This document shows positions 1-9,254 of a stretch of 64,000 nt of DNA, in pieces. Positions within the stretch are counted from its first letter, which is position 1. Every line of letters begins with the position of its first letter. The position numbers and the translations under genes were made by a program. This DNA comes from Emiliania huxleyi CCMP1516 (taxonomy: Eukaryota; Haptophyta; Isochrysidales; Noelaerhabdaceae). The stretch covers positions 91,490 through 155,489 of the forward strand of contig NW_005194814.1 in the NCBI RefSeq assembly GCF_000372725.1. The letters are read 5' to 3'. A model generated the notes under the pieces. That model had not been told where the DNA came from. It saw only the letters and a list, made by a program, of their open reading frames with translations, and did no database searches.

Positions 1-968
1 GGGAGTGTTCCGCCCTCGTGGGGGGGGGGGGAGTTGCGCGCCATCTTGCCCGCGGCGTCCTTGGCGAAGGAGGCGAGGTAGACGGCCATGCAGACGAGCC
101 AGTTGCAGAGCACGCCTGCTCACGCCGAGGCGGCGTCAAGTCGCGCCGTCCGCGGGCAGCAGGAGCAGGGCAGCTCGGGGTCGGCCCTTGAGGAGGGTGG
201 GGAGGAAGGCGCCCGACGTCTTCGCCACGGCCACCTTGGCGGCCGCAGCGCCCCCGCCCGCGAGGACGCCCGCTATGCGGCAGGGGAGGGGGAGGGAGGG
301 GCGGGGTCCGGCTCAGAGGGGAGACGGCGGCGGCGGCGCGCGAGGTCGAGGCGCGCGAGGCGCGCGGGGGACAGGCGGAGGCCGCAGGAGGCCGATTCGC
401 TCGCCGCTCGCGCCCTCCGTTCAAGGCGGCGGCGGCGGCGGCGGTGGCGCGCACCCGCCGAGACGAGACCGGCGAGCAGCAGCGAGCCGGCGAGGTTTCC
501 GGCGTAGCTGGAGACCCACGACTTGACGAGGCCGGCGGTGGTGGCCTTGCCCTCGATAAGCGCCATCGTCACAAGCGCCGTGTTGCCCGTGAAGAGCTCC
601 GCGCCCGAGAGCAGCGTCATCATCAGCCCGAAAGGGAGGCCGAATGCGCCCAGCACCAGCTTATGGAGGCCCGGGTTGGACTCGGCGAGCCCGGGGCAGG
701 CACCGCCGACGGTGAGCATCAGCAGCGCGCCAAAGCCGATGTGCACGCCCGAGAAGACGCCCAGCCGGAACACCTTGTCTGCAGGCATCGCGGCCTTTTT
801 GCTCCCGGCTGCGACTGCGCCGTCAAAGCCGTCGGGTGGAGTGGCCAGGACGTTGCCGCCGCGAAGGCGCTGGAGGCGCGTGAGCGCGGCGGGCTGCGGC
901 ACCACTGTGCGCGCGCCGGAAGTCGCGGCGGCGGCGGCGATGAGGAGCGCGCGGAGCGACGACATCAA
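1..968 (-). CDS. FNT (formate/nitrite transporter) family protein, partial
   Basis: Membrane channel of the formate/nitrite transporter family; algal members (NAR1-like) move nitrite or formate, often across the plastid envelope. Two exons are visible: 968-455 (ATG at 968) and 115 to about 38, joined in phase by a GT-AG intron (454-116). Exon 1 has a hydrophobic leader (residues ~5-16) and an Arg-rich stretch, then membrane helices with the family signature GAELFTGNTA at residues 122-131. Exon 2 continues as CNWLVCMAVYLASFAKD, the usual start of the second FNT half. The C-terminal third lies beyond the window edge. Family assignment is firm; substrate and plastid location are inference. Confidence 0.85.
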
Positions 969-1024
969 AGCTCGGTGTTGACCTCGGCTCTAAGTGGGGA
1001 AACGGTACCGTGTCAGAATTTGGC

Positions 1025-2350
1025 ATACCCGGTATTGACGCTATTCTGACTCGCGAAAGAAATCGGACTGCCTTGCCGAATTTGTAACAAGCGCTGCGCC
1101 GGCGCCGCGCCACAGCTTGCCGAGCGCCGGCCACAGGCCTGCCTGCAGCCCAGCCACACCCGCCGCGGCGGCAGCTAGTCGGTTCGGCCTTGACTCGCGC
1201 GCGCCGAGATGGGAGCCCAAGTATGTGAGCGCGCGGCGCGTCGACACGCCTCCGCTTTTGTAACAAAGTCTGCTTGGCTTGTGCAGGTGATGCCCAGAGC
1301 TGCAGCGGCGACGCCGGCAGCCTCGTCTCGACCGCAGAGGCTGCCGGCGTGACCATAGATCTGTGCTCTATCCGTCGGTGGTTCACCGTACACGCCTGTG
1401 TAGGAGCGGCTCTCGCGTCGCTACGCGCCGCCGAAGGCTGTCTATGAGGGCACACCCGAGGAGGCGCGGATCTCAACCTGCGTGCGGCGGTGACCAGGTC
1501 ACAGGCATCGGCTGTGACACTGGAGAGTCGAGCAGCGGCACTGAGGATGCCTTTCAGGTCATTCCAGCGACCCACGGAGCACGGTCTCAGTGCGCAATCA
1601 CTCTACTAGATCCCATCCTTGCCGGGCCTCTGCGAATGTAGGTACCGAGTTCATGCGTGCCCAGTTACAGGCTCATACTGCCTGGTCTCCAGCACCTATG
1701 ATCACCGCGCCAGGCCGCAGTCGACGACTTTTGTGTGCGCTGGCCGCACTCAACCGTTGAGTCGCGGTGTATCAGCCTGACCACACTCGGGACCGCGTAG
1801 GCGATGTGGGCGACTCTGGCCGTCCTGCATATGACCGACCATGACCCAGGAGGAGTCTACACGAGACATGTCGTACCTGGCAGGCGCTCTCGCGGCAGCA
1901 CTATCGCGTGCGGCCGAGTGCGAGCTTCCGTGCCCGGTGCCAGACGCACTCGGCGCCAGACGTCCTCGGGAGCTCGCAGTTTTGCCACGGCAGTTGCGAT
2001 CCGGGCGATCAGAGAGCGCCGGCAGCTCAGGGGATCTTGTCTGCTCACCTGAGGTCGGGAGGGTAGCAGCGGCGAGGCCATACGCCAGCGTGAGCCATCC
2101 GTATTAACGGTTGTTACAGATTAGTCAGATTTGCCGTGACCGCGTTCCGAGGTCACGATTTCGGCGTTCTCGTGTTGACCACTGTGGGTGTGCCTGGCAC
2201 TTCTGGATCATGTCTCTCGGTGTCCTAGCACCCCCAGGCGATGGGTTTCACGGCCCCGTACCGCATGGGGCGCAAGGCCTCGCGCCGCGCGTGTGGTTCA
2301 AACTTTGTTACAACCCAGTCAGAATAGCGTCAATTAGGGATACCCGGTAT
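1025..2350. mobile_element. Non-autonomous DNA element with terminal inverted repeats (about 1.3 kb)
   Basis: An 18-bp perfect inverted repeat, ATTGACGCTATTCTGACT at 1034-1051 and its reverse complement at 2317-2334, brackets a region without credible coding. The near-palindrome ATACCCGGTAT lies just outside both copies (1025-1035 and 2340-2350). It could be part of the TIR, with a 5-bp gap on the left, or a target duplication. Further in, TTGTAACAA-type motifs recur near both ends (about 1078, 1256, 2304). No transposase is visible, so this looks like a MITE-like derivative of an unknown superfamily. Confidence 0.65.
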
Positions 2351-2574
2351 CTGGGACGCAACATTAGAGCAGAGGGAGGAGAAAAGGGCACCTGGCGCAG
2401 GGCCAAAGAACTCCCTCCGTAGACACTGCTCACACACGGCGGGTGGGACAGGTGGTGGGTCCTAGTAATCACGATGCCGTGCGCTCTACAGAGCGACAGC
2501 GCAGCGCACTGCCGTCCGATTATTTGTACCTGTGGGGGCCCAAGGAATCGACTCCCCAGTTTACGGCATGCGAA

Positions 2575-4247
2575 ATGTACGCGGCGTCAGCAAGCGTCCT
2601 CCTCCGCGTGGCGTTATCGGCCGGCGATCCCGAAGAGCTCAGCACCGCGCTCGAAGCCGCCATCCGTGCCACTCTGCCCGGCGCCGCGCCGATAAGCGTG
2701 GACACCGCAGATGGTGAGCACGTGGTGCATGTTGGCGTGCCGAGTGTCCACGTCCTTGCGGGCCTCCGCGGCGCCGTCCTCTCTGGCGAGTTTGACGCCA
2801 CTCTCTCGCAGGCGCTCAACCAGGCGCTCACGCTAAGCACCGCCGAGCCCGCTGTCGGCGACGCGGTGACGCTGCGCGGGCTGGTGAAGCGGCCGGCGCT
2901 CAACGGCTCCGCAGGCGAGGTGCTCTCTGTTGGCGAGGCGGGCGGCCGCTGCCTCGTCCGGCTGTCAGACGGCTCGCGGCACCAGATGCGAGACCGGCAC
3001 TCACTCGGAGACGGCTCCGTATCCCCTTCCCTCACTCGCCACACACTGCATTCGGAAGCACCTGCGCCCGCGGCACGTGCCACCCCCCCGCCTCCCCTGA
3101 GCCTGGCGAACCCACAGCGTAGGGTCGAGACTCCTCGCCCAGCCGGCCAACCTGGCTCTGCGCGTGGAGGCCAAGGTCGACCGCAGCGAGAGCGCGGCCC
3201 AGTTCGAGGCGAGCGCGGCGGCGCTCGACACGCTGACGCCGCACCAGCAGCAGGCGCTCGCCGAGCTGCAGGCGGGCGCGGGCGCGGAGCAGGACCTGCA
3301 CCTGCGGGCGCCTGCGGGCGCCGGGACGAGGCCGCGCTGCACCTGCAGGGGCTTTCTCGGACCCGCGTCTCGGACCCCTCCCTCTAGGCGCCGGCAAGAC
3401 GTTTGTCGCGCTGCACGCCGCGCTCTCGACGCTGCGGACGGCGCGAGGCTCGCGTGTGCTTTTCGTCGCGCGGAACGAGGCGCTCGCCCCCTCCCCCACC
3501 CGCAGGGCCCGAGCCCCGACTGGAATACCAACCTGGCCCCAGGCGCTCGCCCTCTTCGCCGCCGCGTGGCTCGCGCGCCGCTGCCCAGCCGGCGCGAGAC
3601 GGCGTCGGCTGCTCGGCCGCATCGACCTGCTCCACGAGCCAATCGGGCGCGGCCCCTGCTCCCTGCGAGCGGTGAGGGGCAGGGTGGAGCGGCGGTGGCC
3701 CGCCGCCGCCGCCGAGGAGTACTCGCTACTCCTCGTCGACGAGGCGCTCCTCTCGCCTCCTCTCGGGCGAATCTCGGGCAATCTCGGGCCACGCTCGCGC
3801 AGCCTCGGGTTCAACGCACACGACAGCGAGGCCACCCGAGGTCACACGAGGCTGCCCGAGGTCAGGCGCACCATCTCTACGACAACGCGGCCTCGCGCGC
3901 CGCGATCGAGCGGCTCGTCGGGCCCCGCACGCGCCGGCTGCTCCTCTCGGACGTCTCCCAGGCTGGCGGCGCGACCCATCTCGATCCATCTCGGGCAGTC
4001 TCGCGCAATCTCGGGCAGTCTCGGACACCTCTCTCGGGCGTCTCCCAGGCGGTGGCGCGATCGATCGCCTACCCGGCCGGCGCCGCCGACGTGCACCTCT
4101 CCGAGGTTGTGCGCTGCTCGCGCCGCATCGTCGCCGGCGCGATGGCCTTCCAGCTGGGCGGCGAGGCAAAGCTGCTCACGCGCTGCCATCACGAGAGCAC
4201 CGGGCCGCCCCTCCGCTCCTTCCTCTTTGACGCCGAGCGGGAGGAGG

Positions 4248-4278
<31 letters not shown>

Positions 4279-5024
4279 CGGTTCGTCGTCTCGGTTTGAG
4301 CGGTACGCGCGCCACTGCATGCGCGCGCTCGAGCACGCGACATGCCTCTTCCCGCGCCTCGCGCTGCACAACCGGGTCGCGCTGGTCGTGCCGGACGCCA
4401 CCTTCCGCGAGGGGCTCGCCGCGTCGCTCGCGCCGCTACTAGCACCGCGCGGCCTCGGCCTGGCGACTGCCGCCCAGGCGGCGGCGGAGCTGGGCGAGGA
4501 GGAGGGCGCGGGGGGAGAGGAGGAGGGCGAGGGGGGAGAGGAGGAGGAGGGCGAGGAGGAGGGCGAGGAGGAGGAGGCGGAGGCGGAGGCGGAGGCGGAG
4601 GCGGGCTCGGCCTGTCCGCTCGGCGAGTGGCTCGTGCTTGACGAGGTGAGCGCGATGGACGGCCTCGAGCGGCTGGTCGTCGTCGCGGTTGGGCTGGACA
4701 CGCCCGTCCGCCCCGCCGCAGCGGCAGGCAGCGGCGGGGCGAGGGCTGGCGGGGCGGGCGACGGCGGCGACAGGGCGGTCCTCGAGACGCGCTCGACGCT
4801 GTACCGCGCCCTCACGCGCGCGCAGTGCCTCGCGATGGTGGTCAACGAGCACGTGCCGGGCGGCTGGCTCGAGTTCCTGGCGCACGTGTCCCTGCGGCAG
4901 GACGAGCAGTTCGAGCCCGAGGCTGCGATGCAGCGCACCGAGGCGCAGCCGGCCGAACCTCGTCCGGCGCGCAGGCGACCCGAGAGGTCCGCGAGAGGGC
5001 GCGAGAGTACTCGCGTAGGCGGCG
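2575..5024 (+). CDS. SH3-like plus SF1-helicase-type P-loop protein (probably the N-terminal part of a larger gene)
   Basis: ATG at 2575 opens a domain of about 140 residues ending in an SH3-like/KOW-type module (VGDAVTLRGL... GRCLVRLSDG). After an intron near 3019-3140 comes a P-loop NTPase: Walker A GAGKT (split by the intron 3318-3387), Walker B LLLVDEA just before the intron at 3744, and a late helicase-like motif LYRALTRAQCLAMVVNE near 4800-4850, as in UvrD/Schlafen-type SF1 proteins. An acidic EGE-rich linker lies at 4490-4600. At least four short introns here (3318-3387, 3480-3542, 3744-3865, 3962-4048) have GC donors and flanking exon duplications. No stop separates this part from the F-box/RCC1 part downstream, so a single large gene is likely. 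Enzymatic activity is inferred only from motifs. Confidence 0.6.
3318..3387 (+). other. Introner-like intron, 70 bp, GC-AG, short flanking duplication
   Basis: Removing it restores Walker A (APAGAGKTFVAL). The direct repeat GGCGCCGG lies at 3317-3324 and 3387-3394, with degenerate similarity beyond. The interior carries a TCTCGGACCC repeat. Confidence 0.6.
3480..3542 (+). other. Introner-like intron, 63 bp, GC-AG, 17-bp flanking duplication
   Basis: The exon sequence at 3478-3494 (AGGCGCTCGCCC...) is repeated with two mismatches at 3541-3557. Splicing AG|GC to AG|GC gives the continuous protein RNEALALFAAAW. Confidence 0.7.
3744..3865 (+). other. Introner-like intron, 122 bp, GC-AG, degenerate flanking duplication
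   Basis: AGGCGCTCCTCTC at 3742-3754 resembles AGGCGCACCATCTC at 3864-3877. Splicing gives VDEAHHLYDNAA. The interior is a degenerate CTCGGGCAAT-type tandem repeat. Confidence 0.55.
3962..4048 (+). other. Introner-like intron, 87 bp, GC-AG, about 32-bp flanking duplication
   Basis: The segment 3944-3976 (core CGTCTCCCAGGC) is repeated with a few changes at 4031-4062. Both splice junctions read CCCAG|GC, and removal gives LLLSDVSQAVARSIAYP. The interior again carries ATCTCGGGCAGT-type repeats, related to those in the 3744-3865 intron. Confidence 0.75.
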
Positions 5025-8000
5025 ACTGTCGAGACGCTCGTCCACGCGCAGATCTGCGACGCGCTCGCCGCCGCCGCGCGCGAGGCCTCCGCGCGCCCGC
5101 CCGGCGAGGAGGCGACTGGCTGGCTGGCGAGCAGGGTCGCCTCCGCAGTCGAGGGCGGCGCCGAGCGCGAGGAGGCCGTCCGGTCTGCGTGGGCCCTCTG
5201 GACAGGATGCACGCGGCAGGCGCGGGGACCCTAGATGAGGAACACTAGATGAGGAACACGCCCCTCCTCTTGCCGCCTTCACGAGGCAGACCCTGTGGCG
5301 TGCGCGCTCCCTCCGACGGCAGAGAGGGGCACCCCCCCGCTCGTGTCGATGGTGCATGTCGATGGTGCAGGCGCGGGAGGCTCTGCGCGCCGAGGGACTG
5401 GCGATGGCGTCGCCGCTCGGCATCCGGCCCACCGAGGAGGAGGTCGAGCGGCTCTGCGACGCGGCGGCGCTCGCGCTCGGCCGCGGGGAGGTGCCGGGCT
5501 GCTTAGGAGCAATTGATTAGTCAGCCGGTGATTTGATTAATTCTACGCTCGGCCGCGGGGAGGTGCCTCACGCGGACCTCGTCGCGCGGAGCTCGCTGCG
5601 CTCCTGGCTGACGGCGAGGGAGGCGCCAGAGATCGACGCCGCGCTGCTCGCGGCGGCCGAAGCCGCGGCTTGCGACGCCCCCGCGCAAGAGGAGTGGGAC
5701 CTACGGGGCTACAGCGCGGGCGCGGTGCGCTTCGACGACCCCTGCTTGGTGGGGGTGCCGCCAGAGAGAGCCGCCGCTTCCGCCGCCGCGGGTGCCCGCT
5801 CACTGGTGCTCACCTCCTCGACCTCGCTTGCGCGGCTGCCCGTCGCGCCGCTGCGGCGGCTCGTGGCCGAGCAGCTCGCGAAGGCCGGTCCGCTCGCGGT
5901 GCAGCTCGAGTCGAGTCGCGAGCGGCTGATCGCGCTCGAGGTGGCGCTTCTCGGCGCTGAGGCGCATAGCGAGGCGCTCGCGCCCGTCGCCGGGCTGCAG
6001 GCGAGGCCAGGGGGGGCGCCCGTGCCGAGGCTCGAGGCGCGCTGGAGCTCCCCCCCCCCCCACCACCACCACCACCACCACACCTCACCTCGCCTCACCT
6101 CTCCACCTCCCTCCCGGCGGCGCAGAGGCTCGAGCGGCTCTTTCCACCCGGTGCTGTCAGCCCCGTCGAGACTCTGTCAATCAACCAGCGCATCGCCGCT
6201 CTCGAAGCGGCCGTGGCGTCCCAGGGGGGCGGTCTGGCCGCGGCGGCGGCACGCGCCGTGCGGCAGTGGAGATATGCCGAGCTCGAGGTGGCCGCGCCGC
6301 TGATGAACCTGGACCCGGGCGGAACCAACGGCGTGGCCGCGCTGGCGCTGCAGCTCGCCCTCGAGCATCCCGCTTGCGAGCTGGCAGGCACGCTCGCGGC
6401 TGCTGTCGCGGCGGTGCTCGGCGGGCAGGACGTGGCCACGGCTGTGGCCATGCACAGGGCCAAGCACGCCCGCGAGTGGGCACAGCGGCAGGCTCGCGAC
6501 GCGCTGCAGCGCGCGGCGGCCCGCCTCGCGCTCGACCCCGGCTGGTCCTCCTTTGGTGGGGACGCGGCTCTCGACGCGATGGCGGCCGAGGTGAGCGACG
6601 TGGCGGTGAGGGCGCACCCCATCTTCGGCGAGCAGGACCCGCCGGTGCCAGACGGCGAGGTGGACAAGGCGGCGCGGGATGTGGTCGAGGCGTGGTCGCT
6701 CGCAAAGGCGTCCGAGACGCTGCCGAGACGCTGCCGAGACACTGCCGAGACGCCGTCGAGACACGTCGCCCCTCACACCTCCCGCCCTCCTCCACTGCCC
6801 ACCTCTCGCAGGCTCACACCTCCCGCCCTCCTCCACTGCCCACCTCTCGCAGGCGGTTGTGTCGCGGCTGATCGCAACCGAGGCGGAGAAGCTGCAGGCA
6901 GAGCTGCCCGCGGCGCAGGACCTGCTGCCGCAGATCATGGCCAGCGTGCGGCAGGGCGGCGTGGAGGTGAACGCGGCAGCGGGGCAGGCCATCCAGGAGT
7001 GGAGCGAGGAGCGGCTTACGGCGCGCCGCCGCGACGCCCTCGTCTCATCGGCGCTTTCCGAGGCGCCTCTCTGCCCACACAGCGAGGCTACGGGCTCGCG
7101 GCCCTCCTCTTCCCATCTGCCCTCCCGCCCTCCCCCCGCAGGCGCTCTCGAAGCGGCGGCTCCGCCTGCCCGACGCGGCGACCCGGAAGATCCGCGCCGC
7201 GCTGCTCGCGGCGGTGGCGCGGGGCGACCACCTCGAGGCCGCCGTCGCCGCCGCGCTCGACGAGGCGGAGGCGCGGCAGGTGCGGCGGCGGGTGTCGCAG
7301 ACGGTGTGGGACCCGTCGTCGAACGAGGTTGCGAAGACCAGTGGCTTGCTCGCTTTCATGCCCTTCAAGTCGGGTGGCGACGCGGCGCTCGACCACGACG
7401 TGCTGCACCACGTCTTCTCGCTGCTCCCCTTCCACTGCCTCCGCAGCCTGGCGCTCGTGTGCAAGCGGTGGCGCTCGGTCGCCACTGGTGAGACGCTCAC
7501 GAGACGCCCCCAAGACAATTCCGAGACACTCCCGAGACACTTCGAGACGCTTTCTGCCCACTTCCGACGGTACCTGATTCCTCTGCACCGCCGCCCGCCT
7601 CCGTCCACCGACGCGTCCACGACGCGTCCGTGCACAGACCCCTCCTGGAAGCCCGACGTCGTCGTGTACGCGTGGGGTTCGCCGGACGTGTCGGGCATCG
7701 CGGGCGGCAGCAGCGTGCCACGGCTGCTCCCCTTCTCGCGCATGCACGAGGTCCGCTCGCTCACTTGCGCCGACAACGCGACCCTGGCCCTCGGGATGGA
7801 CGGCTCGGTCTGGCATTGGGGCAGGAGCTGGCTGCCGCACGGGGACGCGGTGCCGGAGCCGGTGCGCATCCCCGAGCTGAGCGGCGTCGCCGCGCTGTCG
7901 GCCACCCCTCCGGGGTACGACCACGAGCGCTCCCAGCGGCGCGGCTTCTCTGCGGCGGCCGTCACGCACGGAGGTCACCTCTGGGTCTTTGGCACCTCCT

Positions 8001-8944
8001 TCTCGGTCGAGGGCGTCGCGGCGGGCGTCGCGGCCGAGGAGTGCCGCCAGCTGCTGCAGCGCGAGCGGCTCGTCGTGCGGCCGCGGCGGGTCCTCCGCTT
8101 TGGCGGCGCGCCGGCGGCCTCGGCAGCGGTGGCGCAGGTAGCAGTTGGCCTCAGGTTCCTCGCCGTCGCGACGCGTCCTCTCGCCGCAGAGGGCCTTGCC
8201 GCGAGTAGCGCGTCCCCTCCGGCCACCGCCTCGACCGCCAGCCCGGCCGACGACCCGACCGCCAGCGCGCCGGAGAGGCGCTCGTCGCAGGTCTTCACGG
8301 TGGGCGTCTTTTGCGAGCCCGGTGACGCGCACGCGCTGCGGGCGTGGGAGGGGCTGGCGGGCGTGCCGTTGCGGCAGCTGTGCGCGGGCTCGTTCCACTG
8401 CTGTGCGCTCTCCACGAGCGGCGAGCTCTACACGTGGGGCCACCCTCTTGGCCGGGATGTGAGCAACGGCAACTTGCTCGGGCACGGACCCATCCCGCTG
8501 CCCGCGGAGCATGCCCCTCTCGCGCAGCCTCCTCGCCGCGTCGCTGGGCTGGCGCAGCACCCCGTGGCCGAGGTGAGCTGCTCGACGTACAGCGTGCTCG
8601 CCCTCACCACCGACGGGCGAGCTTTCACCTGGGGCGACTCGGACGGCGATGCCCTCGGCCACGACGAGGACGAGTGCTCCGCGCCGCGCTGGCTCGACGC
8701 GCCGTCGCTGCGCGGGCAGAACTTCGCGCACGGCGCGGTCGCCTACACCAACGCGGCGGTCGCAACCACCGACGGCCGCGTGTTTATGTGGGGCGGCAAC
8801 GCCTGGGAGCGAGGCATCGCCGCCGGCCGCGCCGCGCGCGGGCCGAGCGAGATCACGTGGAGCGGCGCGCCCCCGTGCTACCAGTGCACTTCGGTGTCAC
8901 TGGCGTGGCGGCACGGCTACCTGCTGTTCCACAAGCGGGCATGA
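5025..8944 (+). CDS. F-box and RCC1-repeat protein (may be the C-terminal part of the gene starting at 2575)
   Basis: After a mainly alpha-helical region (about 5025-7360) an F-box reads DVLHHVFSLLPFHCLRSLAL near 7390-7460. RCC1-type beta-propeller repeats follow: VVVYAWGSPDVSG, LYTWGHPLGRD, AFTWGDSDGDALGHDEDE, VFMWGGNAWERG, with the stop at 8942-8944. F-box proteins recruit substrates to SCF ubiquitin ligases, and RCC1 blades are common substrate- or GTPase-binding modules. Introns include a GC-AG one ending near 5368, 5491-5562, one ending at 6811 or 6852, one ending near 7140, and one from about 7490 to about 7648. No clear start codon or promoter separates it from the SF1-like part, so fusion is the simpler reading. 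RCC1 is certain, the F-box likely, the gene boundary uncertain. Confidence 0.7.
5491..5562 (+). other. Introner-like intron, 72 bp, with a perfect 22-bp flanking duplication
   Basis: The 22-bp segment 5474-5495 is repeated exactly at 5546-5567. Both copies contain GGGGAG|GTGCC, so the duplication itself supplies donor and acceptor. Unspliced, the insert has in-frame stops; spliced, the protein reads ALGRGEVPHADLV. The roughly 50-bp unique core is AT-rich relative to its surroundings. Confidence 0.8.
6772..6852 (+). repeat. 40-bp tandem duplication of an intron 3' end
   Basis: The segment 6772-6811 is repeated at 6813-6852. Each copy ends in ACCTCTCGCAG, giving two candidate 3' splice sites 41 nt apart. 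Upstream the same intron carries a CCGAGACGCTG-type tandem repeat (6714-6765). Confidence 0.7.
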
Positions 8945-8950
8945 CAGTAG

Positions 8951-9054
8951 TACTGCCTGCTCGCACTTTGGCGTCCATGACATACAGCTCGCTGCTCGCC
9001 GAGTCGGGCACGAAGAGGCGGCCGGACAGGAAGGAGCCAGAGGTGTAAAGCCAG
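8951..9054 (-). repeat. Inverted partial copy of an anoctamin exon segment
   Basis: Read on the minus strand, this stretch encodes YTSGSFLSGRLFVPDSASSE and continues through the same residues as the downstream gene at about 10512-10615, nearly identically at DNA level. It lies just after the RCC1 stop codon, so that gene's 3' UTR should contain about 100 nt antisense to the anoctamin mRNA. Confidence 0.85.
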
Positions 9055-9254
9055 CTTACAACGAGTGGGAGAGTGTGAGTTATTGGGGGTTGGGGGGGGG
9101 TCGGGAGTGTTGTTGTGAAATTCGGGAGTTTTCTCTGAAAATCGTTTTCATTCATTGAGAGCTATATGAGGATTCGCCGAGGACGTACGCACTGTTTCGG
9201 CGGCGGTGCTGCTGCGCGCGCCTCGCGGGGCAGAGCGGGCGGCGTCGAAGCCCC

